This document shows positions 8,483 through 17,121 of a stretch of DNA of 64,000 bases, piece after piece. A model generated the notes under the pieces. That model was not told the origin of the DNA, did no database searches, and was given only the letters and a program-made list of their open reading frames with translations. The stretch covers positions 1 to 64,000 of the forward strand of contig NZ_LOCN01000031.1 of the NCBI RefSeq assembly GCF_001574435.1, written 5' to 3'. The position numbers and the translations under genes are program-made. Origin of the DNA: Moritella sp. JT01. GTDB taxonomy: Bacteria > Pseudomonadota > Gammaproteobacteria > Enterobacterales > Moritellaceae. Position 1 is the first letter of the stretch. Each line of letters opens with the position of its first letter.

Positions 8483-10270
8483 ATGCCACTTCAAAGTCAA
8501 TCCCACTTAGAATTAGATCTGAGTATTATCTACAACCACTTAGGCAAGGTCGGTGTATGCTCGAACGAATTTAATAAATGGTTAGACCGATTACAAAATT
8601 CGTACGGGAAAAAAAATGCAATTAGGGCGCTTCCTTCTCTACAAAGAGGGATTGATGGTGTTTACTCATTACTTGAAAAAATGAAATACCGACACCACAA
8701 GGGAAGCAGTAGTGCATATGAATATGGTGTATCAGCGATTACTGAAGATCCGACGTGGCAATGTCTTGTTTCTTCTGTTGTTCGTCATTTCCCTCAACAG
8801 GTTAAAGTGGTTAGACCGAGTCGAACACCGCATGAAGCGATTCGAGATAAATGTGTTAATCGAACGTTTTTTAATTTTATTTTTCAGAAGCAACGTTTAG
8901 CTGAAATGATGAAACCGAATATTATTGCCCAAGGTGAGTTAGGTCGTTTACAGGTTCAGATTCTTGACGCTCAGATATCCTCTTTAGAGAAAGCCTATAA
9001 TGAGCGAAGTCGGTTCAGTGAGCAGGTATGGACAATTCTGAATGACTACAAATGTCGTCAGAGTGTATTTCAGGCTACAGCCTCACCTAAAGCGAGTGCA
9101 GAAGCAAAGGGTAATAGCTTATCTGCTGATGCAAATTTCGAGCTTTTTGCAGGTTTGAAAGTTGAAGTAATTAAAGAGTGGGATTTTGCTAATATAATGC
9201 GTAATAAAATAACTACAAACGCATTAATTGGTAGTGATTTTAAGGCCAAAGTCAGTGCTAGCGCTAAGATAAACGACGTGAGTTACGCAAGTGCTAGTGC
9301 TAAAATTGACGAAGCAAAAAAGACCACGAATAAGAGCGGTTTTTCTGATTCCATGCAATTGATACCCGGTATTGATTTAGGTGTAAATGCAGAACTTGCA
9401 GCAATGGTTGGGGCAAAAATTACCGTTAAGCATGAGCTTACTGTGGGTCAGATTATGGCCATGACCAATGAAGCTGAACTGTTTGTTGGTGCAGAGGTAA
9501 AGGCCTCAGCGTCAGCTACGCTGAACTCAAATAACATTTATGGAAAAGATGAAATAATTGTCGGAAAGCTGGGGGCAAGTGCTTTTGCGGGACTAAAAGC
9601 TACAGGCTCGAGTACCGTTACCTTTAAAGCGCGAGGAATCAATGCAGCATCGGTGAAGGTTTCAGGATCTGTGTCGGCGGGGATAGGTATAACAGCTGAA
9701 ATTGAAGCATCGGTTCGAACGTCTGGAGATATCAAATTTAAAATTGCATCAGGTGCGACCGCGGGGATAGGGGCTTCAACAGAACTGGGCGCAACCGTTA
9801 ACCCGGTTGCTCTTAAAGTGATCTTATGGGATGGTTTTGCCCATCACCTGACAACAAAAAAATACCAGATACGCAAAAATGAAAAGCTAGATAGAAATTT
9901 AAATACAGTGGCAATTATACGCTGCAGTGAGCATGCGCTTATGTCATTAAATTCTTTAGAAGACGATTATAGAAAAATGGCAGAAGAGCTTTGGCGAATT
10001 CCGGTCGATGTGAACTTTTCTAATGGAACTTATCATGATGATTTATCCCGAGGCGTTGAGCTTGATAGTGCTTACATGCGTTCGGTTGAGATGAATAGTG
10101 ATAACGGCATGGAGAAAGCCGAGGAGGGAATTATGCGTAGTTCTCAGGTTTTAAGCCAATCGGTTGCCGTTAATAAGTCGCATCTAAATAAACAATCTCG
10201 AGGTCGAAAAGCAATACGTAGAACGAAAGGATTACTCGCAATACAGCCACCGGTAGGGGCTTGGGTTTAA
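8483..10270 (+). CDS. Large Ala/Ser/Gly-rich protein, unrecognised
   Basis: I do not recognise this 595-residue protein. The ATG at 8483 is preferred over an ATG at 8456 because AGGA (8470-8473) stands 9 bases upstream. Residues 1-185 look helical and charged. From about 195 to 445 the sequence is low-complexity and rich in A, S, G, V and K, with alternating small/hydrophobic patterns such as 'ASASAKI', 'VGAEVKASASATL' and 'SVSAGIGITAEIEASV' that resemble amphipathic beta strands. The last 150 residues are again polar, ending in a basic stretch (KQSRGRKAIRRTKG). No signal peptide or clear transmembrane helix. It is a single-gene unit with phased repeats before it and a strong terminator after it. 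Confidence 0.7.
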   Translation: MPLQSQSHLELDLSIIYNHLGKVGVCSNEFNKWLDRLQNSYGKKNAIRALPSLQRGIDGVYSLLEKMKYRHHKGSSSAYEYGVSAITEDPTWQCLVSSVVRHFPQQVKVVRPSRTPHEAIRDKCVNRTFFNFIFQKQRLAEMMKPNIIAQGELGRLQVQILDAQISSLEKAYNERSRFSEQVWTILNDYKCRQSVFQATASPKASAEAKGNSLSADANFELFAGLKVEVIKEWDFANIMRNKITTNALIGSDFKAKVSASAKINDVSYASASAKIDEAKKTTNKSGFSDSMQLIPGIDLGVNAELAAMVGAKITVKHELTVGQIMAMTNEAELFVGAEVKASASATLNSNNIYGKDEIIVGKLGASAFAGLKATGSSTVTFKARGINAASVKVSGSVSAGIGITAEIEASVRTSGDIKFKIASGATAGIGASTELGATVNPVALKVILWDGFAHHLTTKKYQIRKNEKLDRNLNTVAIIRCSEHALMSLNSLEDDYRKMAEELWRIPVDVNFSNGTYHDDLSRGVELDSAYMRSVEMNSDNGMEKAEEGIMRSSQVLSQSVAVNKSHLNKQSRGRKAIRRTKGLLAIQPPVGAWV

Positions 10271-10283
10271 TACCATTTAAAAT

Positions 10284-10320
10284 AATGACAAAGCCTCACC
10301 TATGTTGGGGCTTTGTCATT
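10284..10320. terminator. Terminator; dispersed hairpin element, copy 3
   Basis: AATGACAAAGCCTCA (10284-10298), 7-base loop, TGGGGCTTTGTCATT (10306-10320): a 15-bp stem with one wobble, 13 bases after the stop of the orphan gene. It is the most complete member of the hairpin family also seen at 2613 and 6967. Confidence 0.75.
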
Positions 10321-10516
10321 TCTAATCTCCAACTTTCACCCGAAATAAATGAACTGCCTGAATCTTAACCGCTTGTGAATAAACAACAATAATTTGATCT
10401 TGATGATTTAATATATCTATATTTTCTAATAAAATAGCACGAAATTTTGTTAGTGATACTTATAATGAGCATTATTAACTATGTCTGTATTAATGTTTTA
10501 ACAAGGAATTAAGTGG

Positions 10517-11911
10517 ATGAACAATATAGATCAAGGGCCTAAAAACCTTAATCGTCGTAAATTTCTTAAAAGTACAGCGGCCAGTGTGGCGGTTGTAGGG
10601 CTTGGTGGTTCAGTATTTGCATCAGAATTAGATCCTGATTGGTTGCCCTATACACATAATACACATAATAGACATAACAGAAATTTTTGGAATAAAGTTC
10701 AGAAACAGTTTGTGTTAGATAAAAGAACAACCTACATGAATGTGGGTACAACAGGCTCAATGCCAAGGCATGTACTAGCAGGATTTAATGACAATAATAA
10801 AGCCGTGGCGAAATACCCATGGGATATGGATGCACGTTTTGGCTCTTGGCCATATATGTCAGAGATGGTCGCTGATGTAGCGCCGGGATTTGGCGCTGAA
10901 GCCCATGAGATCGTGTTGAGCCGTAACACCACCGATGGCATATGTTCTATTATCAACGGTCTTCACTTTGAAGAAGGTGATGTTATTCTGACTACGCACC
11001 ATGAACATATGGCATCGACAACACCAATGAAGATTGCTAAACAGCGCTTTGGAGTGAAAATAGTGGAAGTTCAGCTTCCTGTTTACACTGGGTTTGAAAC
11101 AGTGACAGAAGAGGATTATGTTGAAGCATTCCGAACTGCATTGAATCAAAACCCGAATGTTCGTCTGATTGTGTTCTCTCATATTACCTACAAAACCGGT
11201 ACAAAGCTGCCAGCAAAACGTATTTGTGAATTAGCAACGCAATATGCCGTACCAACACTCGTCGATGGCGCGCATTCGATCGGTATGCTTGATTTGGATT
11301 TTCACGATATGGATTGTGATTTTTATGCGGGTTCTGGTCATAAATGGCAATGTGGACCAGGTGCGACCGGCATTTTATATGTGCGTGATAATGCACAGCG
11401 TTTAAATGAATACTGGAGTGACCGTGTTAATCCGCTTTGGATTATTAATTCATCATTATCGCATGCTGATTACCTTTGTTATCAAATGCAGTACATAGGT
11501 AATGATAATTACCCAGCGAAACAAGCCTTGGTTGATAGCTGTAAAATGTGGGATGACATTGGTCGAGCGCGTATTGAAAAACGCGTGTTAGATTTAAGCG
11601 CATTGTGCAAATCATTATTGGCCGAGGCGTTGCCTAATGCCTACCTATTTTCTCCAAACGTTGACGCGCTAGCGAGTGGTTTAACAACATTCAATCCATT
11701 TGAGTTAGAAGATGATGAGCGACTGACTGAGTTTAGAGATCGGTTACGCAATCACTATGGCTACATCATTCGCACAACCAACTTTAAATTGTATAAAGAA
11801 GATACCGCTAACACTTATGCGTTAAGAATTTCTACACACCTTTTTCACGATGAAAAAGATGTGAGAGGTTTAGTTAACGCGATTAAGAAGCTATACAAAC
11901 GCATGGCTTAA
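10517..11911 (+). CDS. Tat-exported class V aminotransferase-like PLP enzyme
   Basis: A 464-residue protein starting with a twin-arginine signal (N-R-R-K-F-L-K at 12-18, then a hydrophobic stretch ending VFAS), so it should be exported folded with its cofactor. The rest is fold-type I PLP enzyme of the class V family (isopenicillin N epimerase/cysteine desulfurase-like). 'VDGAHS' (249-254) supplies the cofactor-contacting Asp250 and His253, and 'SGHKWQ' supplies the Schiff-base Lys276. An A.CATAA.-type 9-bp repeat encodes an H/N-rich linker (about 47-55). It heads a tight unit with a solute-binding protein and a GGDEF-EAL protein; its reaction is unknown, but a periplasmic amino-compound is likely. 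Confidence 0.85.
   Translation: MNNIDQGPKNLNRRKFLKSTAASVAVVGLGGSVFASELDPDWLPYTHNTHNRHNRNFWNKVQKQFVLDKRTTYMNVGTTGSMPRHVLAGFNDNNKAVAKYPWDMDARFGSWPYMSEMVADVAPGFGAEAHEIVLSRNTTDGICSIINGLHFEEGDVILTTHHEHMASTTPMKIAKQRFGVKIVEVQLPVYTGFETVTEEDYVEAFRTALNQNPNVRLIVFSHITYKTGTKLPAKRICELATQYAVPTLVDGAHSIGMLDLDFHDMDCDFYAGSGHKWQCGPGATGILYVRDNAQRLNEYWSDRVNPLWIINSSLSHADYLCYQMQYIGNDNYPAKQALVDSCKMWDDIGRARIEKRVLDLSALCKSLLAEALPNAYLFSPNVDALASGLTTFNPFELEDDERLTEFRDRLRNHYGYIIRTTNFKLYKEDTANTYALRISTHLFHDEKDVRGLVNAIKKLYKRMA
10652..10678 (+). repeat. Three 9-bp repeats inside the PLP enzyme gene
   Basis: ACACATAAT, ACACATAAT, AGACATAAC in direct tandem encode the His/Asn-rich linker after the Tat signal. The unit length is a multiple of three, so copy-number change would keep the frame. 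Confidence 0.7.
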
Positions 11912-11970
11912 TACTTAGGCGTCCAGTCGAACTGGGCGCTCTCTTTAAATTAGAGCCGATGAGATAGAGT

Positions 11971-12912
11971 ATGTCGATGAGAGTTACAAAATTTAAAAAT
12001 ACGATAAAGAATATTTTGTTTATGGGTTCAGCCATGATTTTTAGTCAAGGTGTCTTGGCTATTGATTTACAAGATATAAAAAAACAAGGTGTGTTACGTC
12101 ATATTGGCGTACCTTACGCAAATTTTGTGTCTTATATTAAAAAAGATGACTTTGAATTGTTAAGCGGAATGGATGTGGAACTGGTGAAAGGTTTTGCAGA
12201 ATATCTGGGTGTTGAGTACCAATATGTACCAGCAAAATGGAACAACGTGATAGGTAAATTAACCGGTCAACATGCGCAATTCGAAAATAATAAAACCATC
12301 ATTGGCGATGAATGCACAATAGAAGGCGATATCATTGCTAATGGTGTCACTATTTTAGATTGGCGTGCTGAACTAGCTGATTTTTCAAATGATTATTTCC
12401 CCTCAGCAGTATGGCTGGTGGCACGTGCAGATTCAGATCTGCACCCTATTCAGCCAACCAACTCGATTGATAAAGACATTAAGAAAGTGAAGCTGCTTAT
12501 TAATGGCAGAGATGTGTTAGCGATGGAACATTCTTGCCTAGACCCTAATTTATATAACCTTTATAGCACGGGTGCGAATATAATATTACCCGCGACTGAA
12601 CGGAGCTTGAATGAAATGGTTCCGGCGATCTTGAATAAAGATGCAGAAAGTACCTTGCTTGATGTTGCTGATACCTTAATTGCACTCGAAAAGTGGCCCG
12701 GTGAAATAAAAGTGATAGGGCCAGTGTCACAAGAACAAAGAATGGGGGCTGTCTTTAGAAAAAGTTCGCCAGAGTTACGTAAAGCGTTTAATCAATATTT
12801 AGATGACATAAAAAAAGATGGGACTTATCTACAATTAGTTGAGAAATATTATCCATCTGTGTCTGATTTCTATCGCGATTATTTTAACCACTGTCATAAG
12901 TTAGGCCGATGA
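11971..12912 (+). CDS. Periplasmic solute-binding protein, family 3 type
   Basis: A 313-residue protein with a signal peptide (NILFMGSAMIFSQGVLA) and a SBP_bac_3 fold: 'IKKQGVLRHIGVPYANFV', 'GMDVELVKGFAEYLGVEYQYVPAKWNNVIGKL', and the C-terminal 'MGAVFRKSSPELRKAFNQYLDDIKKDGTYLQLVEKYYP'. Such proteins bind amino acids or related ligands. No ABC permease or ATPase gene is nearby. Instead its stop overlaps the start of the GGDEF-EAL gene by 4 bases (ATGA), suggesting that it feeds ligand occupancy to that protein's periplasmic domain, as NspS does for MbaA in Vibrio. The start may be the ATG at 11971 or 11977. Confidence 0.85.
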   Translation: MSMRVTKFKNTIKNILFMGSAMIFSQGVLAIDLQDIKKQGVLRHIGVPYANFVSYIKKDDFELLSGMDVELVKGFAEYLGVEYQYVPAKWNNVIGKLTGQHAQFENNKTIIGDECTIEGDIIANGVTILDWRAELADFSNDYFPSAVWLVARADSDLHPIQPTNSIDKDIKKVKLLINGRDVLAMEHSCLDPNLYNLYSTGANIILPATERSLNEMVPAILNKDAESTLLDVADTLIALEKWPGEIKVIGPVSQEQRMGAVFRKSSPELRKAFNQYLDDIKKDGTYLQLVEKYYPSVSDFYRDYFNHCHKLGR

Positions 12913-15221
12913 AAAAGTTGAAGCGGAAATTATCCAGTAGCCGTTTAATTATTATTGCGGCGGTATTACTTGCGGCGTATTTAGTATCTATTTTGGCTGT
13001 AACCAATTTTGGACAGACACGATTGAAAGAGTCACAGCAACGAGAACTTAATCTGAAGGTGCAAAGTTACACCAATATGTTGGAAAATTTTTTCAATGTG
13101 ACGAATGATGAGTTAACGGATCTTGCTAATGATAAATCAATGTTGACCTATTTTGCGAATTTGGCATCAGGTATGTCAATGCAATATGGCTTAGGTGCGA
13201 GTTTATTTAACCTTAATAGGGAACTGAACCGCCTCATCGATAATACTGAAATAAGTCAACAATCGGTTTATCAACGCTTGGTGCTTGTTGGTTATGATGG
13301 CACTGTTATTGCGGATACGGAAAAGAACCCAGATACCGCGTTCGATAGGGTCAATATGCCACATATTCGCGAACAGAGTTTGACCATTCGCGTAGTTCAA
13401 AATGATAAGTGTCCTTATATTCAACTGGTTAAACGTGTTGAATACGCAGGTAAACCGGTCGCTTTTTTGGTTGCTGATTTGAACAGGAAAGTGATCGTTT
13501 CACAGCTGACGGCACAGGAGCATGTAGACAGTCGAAGCCGCATGGATTTAATTACGGCGGATGGTGATATTTTTATCTGGGATTCATTAACAACGGAACC
13601 ACAATCGGATGATAAAAATGTGCTCGCCAATAAAATTTATTTTGAAATGGAAATTGAAAATACCCCCTTTAAATTAAGAAGTTGGTTTGAACCCGTCAAT
13701 GAAAAAGATATTTTCACTTCGGGTTGGTTTATCGCAGGTCTGTCTTTTCTTGCCGTGCCTGTTGTGTTTGGGCTTTTCTATACATTCATGATTAATAACG
13801 CAAATGTTATTTTAAGAACCAAATTTGAAGAAAGTCATAAACAACGACGGATCTTATCGACTCAAAACCAATTGTTAATAGAAGAGATTGAAAAAAGAAA
13901 GGCTTCAGAGCAAGAGCTGGCTTATCAAGCCACGCATGATGCGTTGACTGGGTTACCCAATCGAAATTGTGGCAATGACCGCTTGGAGCAAGAATTAGTA
14001 AGAGCAAAAAGATCGAATACTAACGTATTAGTCATGTTTATTGATCTTGATAATTTTAAACAGATCAATGATACCTTAGGGCATTCTGCTGGTGATCAGG
14101 TCTTGATGCAGAGTACCGCAAGATTACTGGATTCTATACGTGATACCGACGTTCTCGCCCGTTTAGGTGGCGATGAATTCTTATTAGTTATCCCCGAACT
14201 GAACAATTTGGATTCGGCAACATACTTAGCGGCTAGGGTATTGTCGTTATTTGATGATCCTTTTATCTGGAAAAACCAAGAGTTGTTTATCTCTACCAGC
14301 ATTGGTATGTCGGTATATCCTCAAGACGGTAATAATGTGCAACAGTTACTTGCCAGTGCTGATACTGCCATGTATCGAGCCAAACAAGATGGGCGTAATG
14401 CCTTCAGTTTTTATAACGCGGCGATGAGTGCTGATTTACAGCGTACGTTAGATCTCGATGGCCGATTACGTCAAGCGCTTGCGCGCGATGAGCTCGAAAT
14501 TTACTATCAGCCGATTATTGAGCTAGCATCCAACCAAATTATTGGTGCTGAAGCCTTGATGCGTTGGCATGATACCGAGTTTGGTTTTATATCACCGGAT
14601 GAATTTATTCCTTTAGCTGAGAAAAATGGCTTAATACACTTACTTGGTGAATTTGCGATTAACAAAGCTTGTATGCAGGCTGCTGAATGGCAAAAGATCA
14701 CACCGTTACATATCGCCATTAACTTTTCGAGTGTGCAATTTAGACATTGCGATAAGCTATTCGAGAAAATTAACGCTGGATTAATGCAATCTGGTTTACC
14801 TGCGGATAAGTTGGATATTGAGATTACCGAAAGCTTGCTGTTCAATCACAACGACGAAGTGGTCTCCTTACTTAATAAACTGCAAGCGATGGGCATGCAG
14901 CTCTCGATTGATGATTTTGGTACGGGTTATTCGGCACTGAGTTATTTACAAAAATTCCCCTTTGATAAATTAAAAATAGACCGCGCTTTTTTGCAAAACA
15001 TGCATGAAAGTGACTCTGATCGTGAGCTGGTCAATGCGATCATTGCGATGGCGAAAGCACTTAACTTAAAAGTAGTCGCAGAGGGAATTGAAGACCAATG
15101 GCATGCGGATTATTTGAGGTCAATGCATTGTGAATATGGACAAGGTTATTTTTACAGTAAACCAGTGCCCGCTAAAGAGTTTGAAGCGTTATTACATCAA
15201 CAAAAAGAGGATTCAGTGTAG
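12909..15221 (+). CDS. Membrane GGDEF-EAL protein (c-di-GMP synthesis/breakdown)
   Basis: A 770-residue inner-membrane protein: helix 1 at about 12-32, a periplasmic sensory region to about 270, helix 2 at about 273-296, then a GGDEF and an EAL domain. The GGDEF motif is intact (420-424) and preceded by an inhibitory-site RxxD (411-414) five residues upstream. The EAL domain keeps E548-A-L, 'INFSS', 'EITES', 'IDDFGTG', 'LKIDR' and 'VAEGIE', so both activities are possible. Translation is coupled to the upstream binding protein. Together with the Tat-exported PLP enzyme it forms a candidate periplasm-to-c-di-GMP signalling unit. Confidence 0.92.
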   Translation: MKKLKRKLSSSRLIIIAAVLLAAYLVSILAVTNFGQTRLKESQQRELNLKVQSYTNMLENFFNVTNDELTDLANDKSMLTYFANLASGMSMQYGLGASLFNLNRELNRLIDNTEISQQSVYQRLVLVGYDGTVIADTEKNPDTAFDRVNMPHIREQSLTIRVVQNDKCPYIQLVKRVEYAGKPVAFLVADLNRKVIVSQLTAQEHVDSRSRMDLITADGDIFIWDSLTTEPQSDDKNVLANKIYFEMEIENTPFKLRSWFEPVNEKDIFTSGWFIAGLSFLAVPVVFGLFYTFMINNANVILRTKFEESHKQRRILSTQNQLLIEEIEKRKASEQELAYQATHDALTGLPNRNCGNDRLEQELVRAKRSNTNVLVMFIDLDNFKQINDTLGHSAGDQVLMQSTARLLDSIRDTDVLARLGGDEFLLVIPELNNLDSATYLAARVLSLFDDPFIWKNQELFISTSIGMSVYPQDGNNVQQLLASADTAMYRAKQDGRNAFSFYNAAMSADLQRTLDLDGRLRQALARDELEIYYQPIIELASNQIIGAEALMRWHDTEFGFISPDEFIPLAEKNGLIHLLGEFAINKACMQAAEWQKITPLHIAINFSSVQFRHCDKLFEKINAGLMQSGLPADKLDIEITESLLFNHNDEVVSLLNKLQAMGMQLSIDDFGTGYSALSYLQKFPFDKLKIDRAFLQNMHESDSDRELVNAIIAMAKALNLKVVAEGIEDQWHADYLRSMHCEYGQGYFYSKPVPAKEFEALLHQQKEDSV

Positions 15222-15394
15222 ATAATCAAAAGGTCAGCTTTATCATAAAACGAGATGATAATCATATATATACATATTTGTTTACCGTCTGGGTTGAAAT
15301 GTTGCTGTTTCGTTAGAGTATTTTCACTAATGTAATGTATTATTTATAATTATTAATATAATCAATAGTTAATAACTAAGCCAAGGACTAGGTA

Positions 15395-17068
15395 ATGCAT
15401 TTAAATAAAATACTTTCATTGTTGATTTTAGCGTCCCTATCGCTAAGTCAGGTTCATGCCACAGAGAACATGGAACCCAGAATTATTAATGGAGAAAAAA
15501 GTGCGAGTGGGAACTGGCCATTTATGGTGGCTTTAGTCCATAAAAATCGGGATATAGATAAAGGTCACTTTTGTGGGGCGAGCTTCTTAGGGGGGCGCTA
15601 TATATTAACCGCGGCGCACTGTGTAGAGGATATGGAGGGGGCAGATCTGGATGCCGTTATTGGTATTTCGGATCTAACTCAGGTTGATGCTGCTGCACGT
15701 CGATACAGTGTTAAAGAAGTTTATGTTCACGAAAGCTACTTGGATGCATCGGATGGCAATGATATTGCTATTTTAGAACTTGAGCGCGAGGTAAATTATA
15801 CAGCCGTTAATTTGGCTGATAGGAAGTTACGTCATAATCTTTCAACGGGCGATATGTTAACTGTGATGGGGTGGGGAGATCAAGATCCAAAGCCCGGGCT
15901 AGAAAACATGAAATTTGACAATGAGCTATATCAAGTTGACGTACCGCTAGTCGAACAAGCGCTATGTCCAGGTGATGTCAGTTCAAAAGATAATGCATTT
16001 TGTGCTGGATACCTTAATGGTGGTTATGATTCTTGTCAGGGTGACAGTGGTGGGCCAATCGTTGTAGCCAGTGGTAACGGTTATGAACAACTTGGTATTG
16101 TGAGTTGGGGTTATGGGTGTGCAGAAGCCGGAAACTACGGTGTTTATGCTAATGTGAGCCATTTTTCAGATTGGATTGCAGGAAAAATGCAAGGATTCAG
16201 TTACCGTCAGTCAGAGTTTGTAGGGGTTAAGCCTTTAGGTGCCAATTCGCATACTTTCACTATTCACAATAATACAGCAAAAACGATTAGAACGTCCGGA
16301 GTTCAGGTGCAGGCCTATGATGCTTCAATAACAGCGAATACTTGTTCCGTAATAGCTGTTAATGCTAGTTGTGCTGTAACCATTAATTACAATGCCAGAG
16401 AAAGTTTTGGAGAGGTATCGGTCAGGATGCTTACAGATCTTGTGCAAACACCTAACCTCGATCTAAAGGTGTCATATATTGGTATGGGAACAGCGTCTAC
16501 AGATGTTAGTAATATGGTTTCTGTTGCGAACAGTGGCATATATTCTTCTGCAAATTTATGGTTTAAGAATGGTAGCTCAATTGAAGCACCAGTGTTGGGT
16601 TACAATGAGTTCGCGCAATTAGCGATTACGGGATTAGCTGCAGGGACGTTATCTTTTAATGTCGATATCTCAATTCAAGAATACTATGATTATTTTAATA
16701 TATATATTAATGGTCATTTGTATGGAGGAGTGAGTGGTATTAAGTCTGGTAAGCTTACTATTGGCTTACCTAGAGATAATAATACGGTTGTATTTGAGTA
16801 TAGGAAAAATTCATATAATTCGTATGGCGATGACCGAATTATGATCAGTAATTTTACTCACTCGGTAGCTGGTGGTTCTACTGGTAGCTCTACTGGTGAC
16901 TCTACTGGTGGTTCTACTGGTGACTCTACTGGTGACTCTACTGGTGAGTCTACTAGACCTGATGGTAATTCTACGAATAGAAGTTCTGCTGGTAAAGGCG
17001 GCGCTATTAATTGGATTACTTTACTTGCTTTAGGTATGTTAGCGTTAGTTAGAAGACGACTAGTATAA
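15395..17068 (+). CDS. Secreted trypsin-like serine protease with GlyGly-CTERM tail
   Basis: A 557-residue precursor. Signal peptide (1-22), short propeptide ending R29 before I30-I-N-G, then a chymotrypsin-fold domain with His75 (LTAAHC), Asp123 (NDIAIL) and Ser218 (GDSGGP). Asp212, six residues before the serine, predicts Arg/Lys specificity. Two further beta-rich regions follow (about 265-360 and 385-485), then seven tetrapeptide repeats (493-520), and a GlyGly-CTERM-type tail: GKGG, a hydrophobic helix and RRR. Such tails are processed by rhombosortase in type II secretion bacteria, suggesting surface attachment or release. It is monocistronic. Confidence 0.92.
   Translation: MHLNKILSLLILASLSLSQVHATENMEPRIINGEKSASGNWPFMVALVHKNRDIDKGHFCGASFLGGRYILTAAHCVEDMEGADLDAVIGISDLTQVDAAARRYSVKEVYVHESYLDASDGNDIAILELEREVNYTAVNLADRKLRHNLSTGDMLTVMGWGDQDPKPGLENMKFDNELYQVDVPLVEQALCPGDVSSKDNAFCAGYLNGGYDSCQGDSGGPIVVASGNGYEQLGIVSWGYGCAEAGNYGVYANVSHFSDWIAGKMQGFSYRQSEFVGVKPLGANSHTFTIHNNTAKTIRTSGVQVQAYDASITANTCSVIAVNASCAVTINYNARESFGEVSVRMLTDLVQTPNLDLKVSYIGMGTASTDVSNMVSVANSGIYSSANLWFKNGSSIEAPVLGYNEFAQLAITGLAAGTLSFNVDISIQEYYDYFNIYINGHLYGGVSGIKSGKLTIGLPRDNNTVVFEYRKNSYNSYGDDRIMISNFTHSVAGGSTGSSTGDSTGGSTGDSTGDSTGESTRPDGNSTNRSSAGKGGAINWITLLALGMLALVRRRLV
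16871..16954 (+). repeat. Seven 12-bp tandem repeats in the protease gene
   Basis: Seven units of GGT-NNN-TCT-ACT encode G-x-S-T (x = G, S, D, G, D, D, E). They form a flexible linker just before the C-terminal sorting tail. The perfect 12-bp period makes in-frame length variation likely. Confidence 0.9.
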
Positions 17069-17088
17069 GCACTTAGTCAGTTGTAATT

Positions 17089-17115
17089 AGTGACCCAACT
17101 ATTAGTTGGGTCACT
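17089..17115. terminator. Hairpin between convergent protease and eptA genes
   Basis: AGTGACCCAACT (17089-17100), loop ATT, AGTTGGGTCACT (17104-17115): a perfect 12-bp stem 20 bases after the protease stop and just past the eptA stop. It has weak T-tracts, but the position suits a bidirectional terminator. Confidence 0.6.
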
Positions 17116-17121
17116 TGTTAC

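Noticed and set aside
12545-12730. Reverse-strand frame inside the solute-binding protein gene
   Set aside because: It lies entirely inside a well-supported gene, has no family features and an atypical composition; treated as a shadow frame.
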